Below are positions 1 to 5,270 of a stretch of DNA of 5,275 nt, piece by piece. The DNA is from Lysobacterales bacterium (GTDB taxonomy: Bacteria; Pseudomonadota; Gammaproteobacteria; Xanthomonadales; SZUA-5). The translations under genes were made by a program, and so were the position numbers. How positions within the stretch are numbered: position 1 is the stretch's first letter; the number at the start of each line of letters is the position of its first letter. Below the pieces are notes generated by a model. The model worked only from the letters and a program-made list of their open reading frames with translations. It searched no databases and was not told where the DNA came from. Where the stretch lies: contig JANJUH010000483.1 of NCBI GenBank assembly GCA_024710675.1, forward strand, positions 1-5,275, read 5' to 3'.

Positions 1-410
1 GCGTACTGCGCGTAGAAGCGGGTCAGGTCGGGCACCAGGTCCTTGACCACCGGCATGTGCGGCAAGGGATAGATGCGGACCTCGCCGGACACGTCCTCGA
101 TGGCCTTGGTGCAGGCCAGCGTGTTGGTGCCGTCGATGTTCATCGCGCAGGAGCCGCAGATGCCCTCGCGGCAGGAGCGGCGGAAGGTCAGCGTCGGGTC
201 GATCTCGTTCTTGATCTTGATCAGCGCGTCCAGAACCATCGGCCCGCAATCGGCCAGGTCGACCTCATAGGTGTCCGTGCGCGGATTCGCGCCGCTGTCC
301 GGATCGTAGCGATAGACCTTGAAGCGCCGCGGCTTCTTCGCCCCGCCCTTGCCGGCATGGAGCTTGCCCGCGCCGATCTTCGAATTCTTCGGAAGCGTGA
401 ATTTGGCCAT
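1..410 (-). CDS. sdhB: Succinate dehydrogenase iron-sulfur subunit SdhB (N-terminal 136 residues, runs off the left edge)
   Basis: SdhB carries electrons from the flavin of SdhA through [2Fe-2S], [4Fe-4S] and [3Fe-4S] clusters to quinone, on the cytoplasmic face of the inner membrane. Only the N-terminal plant-type ferredoxin domain is visible. It has a basic Gly/Lys-rich leader (residues 1-29), then FKVYRYDPDSG (30-40), CGPMVLDALIKIKNE (55-69) and the cluster loop FRRSCREGICGSCAMNIDG (76-94). The [2Fe-2S] ligands are C80, C85, C88 and C100. All four are Cys, whereas E. coli SdhB has Asp at the third position, so this copy looks like the alphaproteobacterial/mitochondrial form. The reading frame is open from the ATG at 408-410 to base 1. 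The start is supported by an AGGA a few bases upstream and by the MAKFTLP-type N-terminus. The C-terminal ferredoxin domain lies outside the window. It is the last sdh gene in view, separated from sdhA by 173 bp of repeats. Confidence 0.97.
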   Translation of the reverse strand, partial: MAKFTLPKNSKIGAGKLHAGKGGAKKPRRFKVYRYDPDSGANPRTDTYEVDLADCGPMVLDALIKIKNEIDPTLTFRRSCREGICGSCAMNIDGTNTLACTKAIEDVSGEVRIYPLPHMPVVKDLVPDLTRFYAQY

Positions 411-455
411 GTGTTCCTGTCTCCGGACGCTTACGCTTCAATCTTGCCGATCACC

Positions 456-480
456 GTAGGAGCGCCCTTGGGCGCGATCG
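456..480 (+). repeat. REP-type palindromic unit A with GTAG head
   Basis: The unit reads GTAGGAGC followed by a perfect 6-bp stem, GCGCCC (462-467), TT, GGGCGC (470-475), then GATCG. A GTAG/GTGG tetranucleotide ahead of a short GC-rich hairpin is the known form of REP elements in Xanthomonadales such as the SMAG repeats of Stenotrophomonas. These are non-autonomous elements linked to RAYT transposases. This unit faces opposite to units B and C, making an inverted arrangement. Between it and unit B (481-517) is a GC-rich spacer with a 9-base direct repeat, CCCGGCGCA, at 496-504 and 507-515. The family assignment is by shape and head sequence only, because genome copy number cannot be seen here. 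Confidence 0.7.
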
Positions 481-517
481 CTCTTGACGCCCAGCCCCGG
501 CGCAATCCCGGCGCACC

Positions 518-541
518 GATCGCGCGCAGAGCGCGCTCTAC
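518..541 (-). repeat. REP-type palindromic unit B with GTAG head
   Basis: Read on the minus strand from 541, this is GTAG-A followed by GCGCGC-TCT-GCGCGC and GATC. It forms a 6-bp perfect stem with a 3-base loop. It shares a 17-base identical core (522-538) with unit C (556-572), offset by 34 bases. It is one G shorter than units A and C directly after the head. It faces unit A in inverted orientation, as in the paired REP dimers of this group. Confidence 0.7.
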
Positions 542-553
542 ATCTTCCCCAAA

Positions 554-576
554 TTGCGCGCAGAGCGCGCTCCCAC
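554..576 (-). repeat. REP-type palindromic unit C with GTGG head
   Basis: Read on the minus strand from 576, this is GTGGGA followed by GCGCGC-TCT-GCGCGC and AA. It lies in the same orientation as unit B, 12 bases away, and carries the same 17-base core. It starts only 7 bases downstream of the sdhA stop codon. In an sdhAB transcript it would therefore be the first hairpin after sdhA, where it could stabilise the upstream RNA or reduce read-through into sdhB. That effect is inferred, not shown. Confidence 0.7.
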
Positions 577-583
577 AGCTCCT

Positions 584-2374
584 TCAATACGTTCTCGCCT
601 TCGGCGGCACCGGCTCGACCTCGTCGGTCAGCGTGTACAGATGCACCGGGCGGTACTCGAAGCGCACGTGGCCACCCTCGTCGATCGAGGCCAGCGTGTG
701 CTTCATCCAGTTCTCGTCGTCGCGATCCTTGTAGTCCTCGCGCGCATGGGCGCCGCGGCTCTCCGGACGGTTTTCGGCCGAATACATCGAGACCAGCGCG
801 CAGCCGAGCAGGTTCTGCAATTCCAGCGTCTCGACCAGGTCCGAGTTCCAGACCAGCGAGCGGTCGCTGACCTTGACGTCGGAAAAGCCGCGGTAGATCT
901 CCGAGATCTTGCGGCAACCTTCCTGCAGCGACTCGCCGGTGCGAAAGACCGCGGCATGCGTCTGCATCGCCTTCTGCATCGACAGGCGGATTTCGGCGGT
1001 CGGCGTCGAACCCTTGGCATTGCGCAGCTTGTCGAAGTTCTGCAGGCCCGGATCGTAGGCCGAGGCCGGCAGCTTCTTGTGCGGCGTGCCCGGCTTGACG
1101 ACCTCGGCGGCGCGGATTGCGGCGGCGCGGCCGAAAACCACCAGATCGAGCAGCGAGTTCGAGCCCAGGCGGTTGGCGCCGTGCACCGACACGCAGGCCG
1201 CCTCGCCGATGGCCATCAGGCCTGGCACCACGTGGTCGGGATTGCCGTCCTTCAGCGTGACCACTTCACCGTACACATTGGTCTGGATGCCACCCATGTT
1301 GTAGTGCACGGTCGGCAGCACCGGGATCGGCTCCTTGGTGACATCGACACCGGCGAAGATGCTCGCGGTTTCGGCAATGCCCGGCAGGCGCTCGTGGATA
1401 ACCTCGGGCCCGAGGTGCTCGAGGTGCAGGTGGATGTGATCGGCTTCCTTGCCGACGCCGCGGCCCTCGCGGATCTCGATGGTCATCGCGCGACTGACGA
1501 CGTCACGCGAGGCGAGGTCCTTGGCGTTCGGCGCGTAGCGCTCCATGAAACGCTCGCCTTTCGAATTGGTCAGGTAGCCACCCTCGCCGCGCACGCCCTC
1601 GGTGATCAGGCAGCCGGCACCGTAGATGCCGGTCGGGTGGAACTGGGTGAACTCCATGTCCTGCAGCGGCAGGCCGGCGCGCAGCACCATGCCGTTGCCG
1701 TCACCGGTGCAGGTGTGCGCGGAGGTGCAGGAGAAATAGGCGCGGCCGTAGCCGCCGGTGGCCAGGACCACCATGTGGGCGTGGAAGGCGTGCAGCGTGC
1801 CCTCGGACAGGTCCCAGGCCAGCACGCCACGGCAGGCGCCTTCCTCGTCCATGATCAGGTCGAGCGCGAAGTACTCGATGAAGAAGCGCGCATCGTGCTT
1901 CAGCGACTGCTGGTACAGCGTATGCAGGATCGCGTGACCGGTGCGGTCGGCAGCCGCGCAAGTGCGCTGCGCCGTGCCCTTGCCGTAGTGGGTGGTCATG
2001 CCACCGAAGGGGCGCTGGTAGATGCGCCCGTCCTCGGTGCGTGAGAACGGCACCCCGTAGTGCTCCAGCTCGATGATGGCCGGGATCGCCTCCTTGCACA
2101 TGTACTCGATGGCGTCCTGGTCACCGAGCCAGTCGGAGCCCTTGATGGTGTCGTAGAAGTGGAAGCGCCAGTCGTCCTCGCCCATGTTGGCGAGCGCCGC
2201 GCTGATGCCGCCCTGCGCCGCCACGGTGTGGCTGCGGGTCGGGAAGACCTTGGTCAGGCAGGCGGTGGACAGGCCCTTGGCGGCCATGCCGAAGGTCGCG
2301 CGCAGGCCGGCGCCACCGGCGCCGACGACGACGACATCGTACTTGTGATGAATGAGCTGGTAGGCCTCGGACAT
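584..2374 (-). CDS. sdhA: Succinate dehydrogenase flavoprotein subunit SdhA
   Basis: This 596-residue protein is full length for the family. It oxidises succinate to fumarate and passes electrons to SdhB in complex II. The FAD dinucleotide-binding motif VVVGAGGAGL is at 15-24. The covalent 8-alpha-histidyl-FAD site is H49 within TRSHTVAAQGG (46-56). Active-site residues by correspondence with E. coli SdhA are H246 (QFHPTG), T258 and E259 (TEG), R290 (SRDVV), H357 (TVHYNMGG) and R402 (GANRLGSNSL). All catalytic positions are intact. The start chosen is the ATG at 2372-2374, giving MSEAYQLIHHKYD directly before the FAD motif. The frame stays open further upstream, but that part lies inside sdhD in another frame. 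No Shine-Dalgarno is evident. The sdhD stop lies 5 bases upstream, so translation is probably coupled to sdhD. The sequence resembles the alphaproteobacterial/Xanthomonadales type. Confidence 0.99.
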   Translation of the reverse strand: MSEAYQLIHHKYDVVVVGAGGAGLRATFGMAAKGLSTACLTKVFPTRSHTVAAQGGISAALANMGEDDWRFHFYDTIKGSDWLGDQDAIEYMCKEAIPAIIELEHYGVPFSRTEDGRIYQRPFGGMTTHYGKGTAQRTCAAADRTGHAILHTLYQQSLKHDARFFIEYFALDLIMDEEGACRGVLAWDLSEGTLHAFHAHMVVLATGGYGRAYFSCTSAHTCTGDGNGMVLRAGLPLQDMEFTQFHPTGIYGAGCLITEGVRGEGGYLTNSKGERFMERYAPNAKDLASRDVVSRAMTIEIREGRGVGKEADHIHLHLEHLGPEVIHERLPGIAETASIFAGVDVTKEPIPVLPTVHYNMGGIQTNVYGEVVTLKDGNPDHVVPGLMAIGEAACVSVHGANRLGSNSLLDLVVFGRAAAIRAAEVVKPGTPHKKLPASAYDPGLQNFDKLRNAKGSTPTAEIRLSMQKAMQTHAAVFRTGESLQEGCRKISEIYRGFSDVKVSDRSLVWNSDLVETLELQNLLGCALVSMYSAENRPESRGAHAREDYKDRDDENWMKHTLASIDEGGHVRFEYRPVHLYTLTDEVEPVPPKARTY

Positions 2375-2379
2375 GTCGA

Positions 2380-2763
2380 TCAGCCGGCAAAGACGAGCTT
2401 GAGGACCGCGATCGTCGTCACGAGGGCGGCGAAGAAGGCGGCGAAACGGACGAAGACGAGCAGTGCGACCTCGGTGGGCCGGTGGTGCACGTAGTCCTCG
2501 ATGACCACCTGCAGGCCCAGGTAGCCGTGGTAATAGAGCGACCAGACGAAGGCGATGGTGAGCGTCGCCGTCAACGGATCGGCGAACACGGCGCGCGTGG
2601 TCTCGTAGCCGGCCGGGCGCAGGCCGGTCAGCAACAGGACGAACCAGATACCGAGCACCGCCAGTGCGATCGCGGTGACCCGCTGCATCCACCAATGGCC
2701 GGTGCCCTCCTTGGCCGAGCCGAGGCCGCGGACCTTCTTCAGCGGGGTGCGAAATGCATCCAT
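2380..2763 (-). CDS. sdhD: Succinate dehydrogenase membrane anchor subunit SdhD
   Basis: This 127-residue integral membrane protein pairs with SdhC to hold SdhAB on the inner membrane and form the haem b and quinone sites. There is a polar N-terminus with TGHWWMQRVTAI (21-32), then three hydrophobic segments at about 29-48, 65-88 and 98-124. The signature YYHGYLGLQVVIEDYVHH (77-94) matches the E. coli HAWIGMWQVLTDYV region. H79 lies 11 residues before D90-Y91, the same spacing as E. coli H71 to D82-Y83, where the Tyr contacts the quinone. The start is the ATG at 2761-2763. It is supported by a strong Shine-Dalgarno in the 11-base gap after sdhC. An upstream in-frame extension would overlap sdhC and is not needed. 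Anchor subunits vary greatly in sequence, so identity rests on position, size, topology and the H/DY motif. Confidence 0.95.
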   Translation of the reverse strand: MDAFRTPLKKVRGLGSAKEGTGHWWMQRVTAIALAVLGIWFVLLLTGLRPAGYETTRAVFADPLTATLTIAFVWSLYYHGYLGLQVVIEDYVHHRPTEVALLVFVRFAAFFAALVTTIAVLKLVFAG

Positions 2764-2766
2764 GGT

Positions 2767-2774
2767 CACCTCCC
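2767..2774 (-). promoter_or_regulatory. Strong Shine-Dalgarno of sdhD
   Basis: GGGAGGTG on the minus strand directly follows the TGA of sdhC and sits 3 bases before the sdhD ATG, with its GGAGG core 5 bases away. It fixes the sdhD start at 2763 and shows that sdhC and sdhD are translated from one message. Confidence 0.85.
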
Positions 2775-3155
2775 TCAGCCCCAGAGCAGCCACAGGACCA
2801 GTGCACTCAGCACCGGCGTCAAGCCCAGGACCGCATAGCCGGTCGCGTAAGCGCGCTTCAGATCGAGTCCCCAACCGGTGTCCCAGGCGAGATGGCGGAT
2901 GCCGTTGAGGAAGTGGTAGACGAAGGCCACGACCGCCCCGCCAACCAGGATCCGGCCGGGGATACCGGCCATGAAACCCATGAAGGCTTCGTAGGATCCT
3001 TGCCCGCCCGCCAGCGCCACCAGGCCCCAACTCATCACGAGGGCGAAGCCGCACAGCAGCACACCACTGATGCGATGGCCGATGGAAGTCGCCGCGGTCA
3101 ACTGCGGCTTGTAGACCTGGAGGTGGGGCGACAACGGTCTCTGGCGCGCGCTCAT
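2775..3155 (-). CDS. sdhC: Succinate dehydrogenase cytochrome b556 subunit SdhC
   Basis: This 126-residue membrane anchor carries an axial haem b ligand and much of the quinone pocket of complex II. RQRPLSPHLQVYKPQ (4-18) is the family N-terminal signature. S24 and R28 in TSIGHRISG match the E. coli quinone-binding residues S27 and R31. H81 in YHFLNGIRHLAWD (80-92) matches the haem ligand H84 of E. coli. Three membrane segments lie at about 29-49, 67-88 and 104-125. The start chosen is the ATG at 3153-3155, just before the signature. An in-frame ATG at 3242 would add 29 residues with no family resemblance. GAGGG about 11 bases upstream is a modest ribosome site. It is followed by sdhD after 11 bases and preceded by the SDHAF4-like gene after 111 bases. 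Confidence 0.97.
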   Translation of the reverse strand: MSARQRPLSPHLQVYKPQLTAATSIGHRISGVLLCGFALVMSWGLVALAGGQGSYEAFMGFMAGIPGRILVGGAVVAFVYHFLNGIRHLAWDTGWGLDLKRAYATGYAVLGLTPVLSALVLWLLWG

Positions 3156-3266
3156 GTCAGGCGTATCCCTCGAATCGAAGTGGACGCACCCCGGCGGGTG
3201 GGTCTGGTGAGCGAGGCGAACGATAGCACCGCCAGGCGGCACCAGTAGCCCCGACAGCGATTGCGA
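3156..3266 (-). promoter_or_regulatory. sdhC upstream region with two small inverted repeats
   Basis: This 111-bp gap between the SDHAF4-like gene and sdhC contains an 11-base palindrome, CCGCCAGGCGG (3229-3239). It also has a 5-bp stem with a 4-base loop, CACCC-CGGC-GGGTG (3187-3200), about 32 bases before the sdhC start. On the minus strand TGCTATCGT (about 3219-3227) resembles an extended -10 element, but I see no good -35 partner. The region could hold an internal promoter or operator for sdhCDAB, or simply be a spacer. Nothing in it is decisive. Confidence 0.3.
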
Positions 3267-3428
3267 CTAGAAATCGATGCATCGTCCGTTCTTTTCCCAG
3301 TCCCCATAGCGGGTGGGTTCCGGGCCGGCACGCCCACCCACTTCCGGCCCGGGCGGCGCCGGCTTGACCGCTTCGGCCTTATCTTGTGCGGTACCGCTGT
3401 TCCCGCCCTGACCTTCCTGCTCCACCAT
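3267..3428 (-). CDS. SDHAF4-like (DUF1674) succinate dehydrogenase assembly factor
   Basis: This 53-residue protein has a low-complexity, hydrophilic N-terminal half rich in Gly, Pro, Gln and Lys. It ends in GPEPTRYGDWEKNGRCIDF (35-53), the conserved C-terminal signature of the DUF1674/SDHAF4 family. In eukaryotes SDHAF4 (yeast Sdh8) binds flavinylated Sdh1/SDHA, protects it from auto-oxidation and helps it join SdhB. A cytoplasmic role on SdhA is inferred here. The start is the ATG at 3426-3428. AGGAG lies 7 bases upstream, and an in-frame TAG sits ten codons further up with no other usual start between. It is the first gene of the sdh cluster, 111 bp ahead of sdhC and diverging from ygfZ. 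It is short enough to be missed by length-filtered gene callers. The family match is clear from the C-terminus. Confidence 0.92.
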   Translation of the reverse strand: MVEQEGQGGNSGTAQDKAEAVKPAPPGPEVGGRAGPEPTRYGDWEKNGRCIDF

Positions 3429-3469
3429 GGTCCTGCTCCTGATCCTCGAATCACCCTAGCCCGAGCCTG
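3429..3469. promoter_or_regulatory. Short divergent intergenic region between the sdh cluster and ygfZ
   Basis: Only 41 bp separate the start codons of the minus-strand SDHAF4-like gene and plus-strand ygfZ. It contains the AGGAG ribosome site of the minus-strand gene, and no convincing -35/-10 pair on either strand. At least one promoter must therefore extend into the neighbouring coding sequence, or the two overlap. A stop codon in the ygfZ frame at 3440-3442 limits ygfZ to starts at 3470 or 3473. Confidence 0.5.
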
Positions 3470-4297
3470 ATGATGAATCCGCCAAGTTTCACTCTCCTCT
3501 GCGTCGACGGCCCCGACGCCGGACGCCACCTGCATGGCCAACTCGCCTGCGATGTCCTCGCGCTGCCCATCGGCGAATGGTGCTTCGGCGCCTACTGCCA
3601 GGTCGACGGCCGGGTCCAGGCGCTGTTCGTGATCGCGCGCGCCGGACCCGAATGCTACGAATTGCTGATGCCGCAGGAGCTGGCCGCGGAGGTCAAGACC
3701 CGTCTCGAGCGCTTCCGGCTGCGCGCCCGCTGCACGCTCGCTTTGAGCGATGTCGCGATCGCCGCGACACCGACGCCCGGGGCCATCGGTTACGAAGGAG
3801 CTGGCCTCGACTGGTGGCTGCAACCGGCCACCGCGGCTACACCTTTGCCGGCAGCCTCGTGGCAACGACAACTGGCGCTCGCCACGCCCTGGCTGCGCAA
3901 TGTGACCTCCTCGCAATTCCTGCCGCAGATGCTTGGGCTTGTCGAACTCGGCGCGATCTCGCTGAAGAAGGGCTGCTACCCGGGCCAGGAGATCGTCGCC
4001 CGCACCCATTACCTGGGCCGCAGCAAGCGTCACCTCGCGCGCCTGTCGGTGCTCGAGGGCGAGGCGGCAGCCGGCATGGCGCTGCAGCGCGCAGGCGAGG
4101 CCCAAGCCTGCGCCACCGTGCTCGAAGGCGACCGCTCGCAGGCACTCGCCGTGCTTTCGGAATCGGTGCCGGCAGATGCCTTGCTCGAGACGTCCCCGGG
4201 CGTGACCCCAGCCCGTTTCACCATCAGCGAAGCAGCAGTTGCAACGAAGCGAGACGGGGCCCTGAACCGCGGCCAGCGGAGCCAGGTCGGCGCATAG
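3470..4297 (+). CDS. ygfZ: YgfZ/GcvT-like folate-binding Fe-S cluster maintenance protein
   Basis: This 275-residue protein is somewhat shorter than E. coli YgfZ (about 326). YgfZ (IBA57/CAF17 in mitochondria) is a tetrahydrofolate-binding GcvT-fold protein needed for full activity of certain Fe-S enzymes. The N-terminal block VDGPDAGRHLHGQLACDVLA (12-31) fits the family's G-x-D-A...GQ...DV pattern. The diagnostic motif KGCYPGQE (167-174) carries the conserved cysteine C169. It is preceded by FLPQMLGLVELGAISLK (150-166) and followed by IVARTHYLGRSKRHL (175-189), as in the family. The C-terminal barrel beyond about 190 is degenerate and Ala-rich. The start is the ATG at 3470, with a second ATG immediately after; an in-frame TGA at 3440 rules out a longer form. 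No clear ribosome site is visible. It diverges from the sdh cluster, whose SdhB subunit carries Fe-S clusters. Confidence 0.95.
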   Translation: MMNPPSFTLLCVDGPDAGRHLHGQLACDVLALPIGEWCFGAYCQVDGRVQALFVIARAGPECYELLMPQELAAEVKTRLERFRLRARCTLALSDVAIAATPTPGAIGYEGAGLDWWLQPATAATPLPAASWQRQLALATPWLRNVTSSQFLPQMLGLVELGAISLKKGCYPGQEIVARTHYLGRSKRHLARLSVLEGEAAAGMALQRAGEAQACATVLEGDRSQALAVLSESVPADALLETSPGVTPARFTISEAAVATKRDGALNRGQRSQVGA

Positions 4298-4340
4298 CGT
4301 TCCCCGGGCAAAAGTGGTATGACGATTCAGCCGTCCAGAA

Positions 4341-4349
4341 GGGAGGTGG
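4341..4349 (+). promoter_or_regulatory. Strong Shine-Dalgarno of the PhnD-like gene
   Basis: GGGAGGTGG, with its GGAGG core 6 bases before the ATG at 4353, fixes this start and suggests efficient translation. It lies in the 55-bp gap after ygfZ. That gap shows no convincing terminator, so co-transcription with ygfZ is possible. Confidence 0.8.
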
Positions 4350-4352
4350 ACC

Positions 4353-5195
4353 ATGCAGTCAGGCCGTCGCAGCGCAACGATCCGGGTCGCGGGATTGTGC
4401 CTTGCTCTCGTCGGGAGCTCAGCGGCGGGCATTGCCTCCGCAGCCGACTTCAACCTCGCGGTCGAGCCGACGCACACGCCCGAGCGTGCGCGCGAGGTCT
4501 ACCAGCCGCTGATCGAGTACCTGAACGCGACGACCGGCCACAATTTCAAACTGGTGACGGCGCGGAATTACGCCTTCTACTGGAACGACATCCGCAATCG
4601 CAAGGACCTGCACTTCGTGTTCGACGAGGCGCATTTCACCGATTACCGGGTCCAGCGCTTCGGTTACGAGCCCCTGGCCAAGTCCTCGGTTCCATCGAGC
4701 TACTCACTGCTCACCCAGGACATGGTCGAGGAAGGCGAGGTCGATGCGTTCGTGGCCCGCAGCCTGGTGACCATGCCGGCGCCCAACCTCGGCTTTGCCC
4801 TGCTGCTCGAATACTTCCCGAACCCGATGCAACAGCCGGATGTGCGCTCGATGGCGGCGTCCTGGCGTGACTCGGTGGAGATCGTGTTCGCCGGCGAAGC
4901 CGACGCCGCGATGGTGCCGACCTGGCTGGCCGAGCAGTACCCCAACCTGATGCCGGTGGTGAAGACGCGCGAGTTTCCGGGCGCCGCCGTGTCTGCCAGC
5001 CAGGACGTGCCTGCCGACGTCAAGGCTGCAGTCCGCGACGCCTTGCTGAAGCTGCACGAAGACCCGAACCTCTACGAGGTGCTCAATGAACTGGGCACGC
5101 CGCAGTTCGTCGAGACCACGGCCGAGGAGTACCGCGGCTCCGAAGCCATGCTGAAGAACTTCTACGGCTACGGCCGCAGCAGCGGCCAGCGCTGA
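4353..5195 (+). CDS. PhnD-like periplasmic solute-binding protein (Phosphonate-bd family), ligand unknown
   Basis: This 280-residue exported protein has a signal peptide with basic start MQSGRRSATIR, hydrophobic core VAGLCLALVG (12-21) and likely cleavage after ASA at residue 30. The mature part has the fold pattern of PhnD/PF12974 proteins. VYQPLIEYLNATTGHNFKLV (49-68) is the first-lobe helix and strand. EIVFAGEADAAMVPTWLAEQ (176-195) is the typical second-lobe 'G-x-x-D-A-A' segment. A helical C-terminal region at 217-236 follows the family's SxxVPxxVKxAVxxALL pattern. Where phosphonate binders usually have a small-residue 'GP' loop, this one reads FDEAHFTDYR (90-99), rich in acidic residues and His, so a ligand other than phosphonate is plausible. 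No ABC permease or ATPase gene is in view. It could feed a distant transporter or act as a sensor. The family call is fairly sure; the ligand is not known. Confidence 0.8.
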   Translation: MQSGRRSATIRVAGLCLALVGSSAAGIASAADFNLAVEPTHTPERAREVYQPLIEYLNATTGHNFKLVTARNYAFYWNDIRNRKDLHFVFDEAHFTDYRVQRFGYEPLAKSSVPSSYSLLTQDMVEEGEVDAFVARSLVTMPAPNLGFALLLEYFPNPMQQPDVRSMAASWRDSVEIVFAGEADAAMVPTWLAEQYPNLMPVVKTREFPGAAVSASQDVPADVKAAVRDALLKLHEDPNLYEVLNELGTPQFVETTAEEYRGSEAMLKNFYGYGRSSGQR

Positions 5196-5249
5196 GCCGG
5201 ACCTGGTCTTGCCGAGCTCCCAGGGAGATCGTCGAGGCCAACGCGAATC

Positions 5250-5270
5250 GCGGCGCCGGCACGGCGCCGC
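5250..5270 (+). terminator. Possible hairpin terminator after the PhnD-like gene
   Basis: A perfect 9-bp inverted repeat, GCGGCGCCG (5250-5258) and CGGCGCCGC (5262-5270), surrounds a GCA loop 55 bases after the stop codon. Only five bases (CTCAA) follow before the window ends, so a T-run cannot be judged. It may be a terminator, a REP-like palindrome or chance in GC-rich DNA. The stretch 5196-5249 shows nothing else. Confidence 0.4.

Noticed and set aside
456..577. The spaced repeats as a CRISPR array
   Set aside because: There are only three short palindromic units in mixed orientation, with unequal spacers and no cas genes. The GTRG heads fit REP elements.
57..734. Plus-strand open frame of 225 codons at the left edge
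   Set aside because: It is antisense to sdhB and the end of sdhA and runs through the repeat cluster, with no protein family signal.
554..2044. Long plus-strand open frame of 496 codons
   Set aside because: It lies antisense to sdhA. It is rich in Arg, Ala, His and Val with no recognisable domain, as expected from the complement of a GC-rich gene.
2375..2806. In-frame upstream extension of sdhA that would give a 740-residue protein
   Set aside because: The extra residues overlap sdhD in another frame and have no flavoprotein character. The ATG at 2374 gives the normal SdhA length and N-terminus.
3261..3470. Plus-strand open frame of 69 codons before ygfZ
   Set aside because: It is the complement of the SDHAF4-like gene, which carries the conserved family C-terminus and a ribosome site on the minus strand.
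4315..4323. TGGTATGAC as an extended -10 promoter for the PhnD-like gene
   Set aside because: The matching -35 position (about 4295-4300, TAGCGT) is poor and a single short match is weak evidence in this DNA. I did not list it as a promoter.
3152..4477. Long minus-strand open frame of 441 codons
   Set aside because: It is antisense to ygfZ and overlaps the SDHAF4-like gene and the start of the PhnD-like gene. Those genes carry clear family motifs, while this frame has none.
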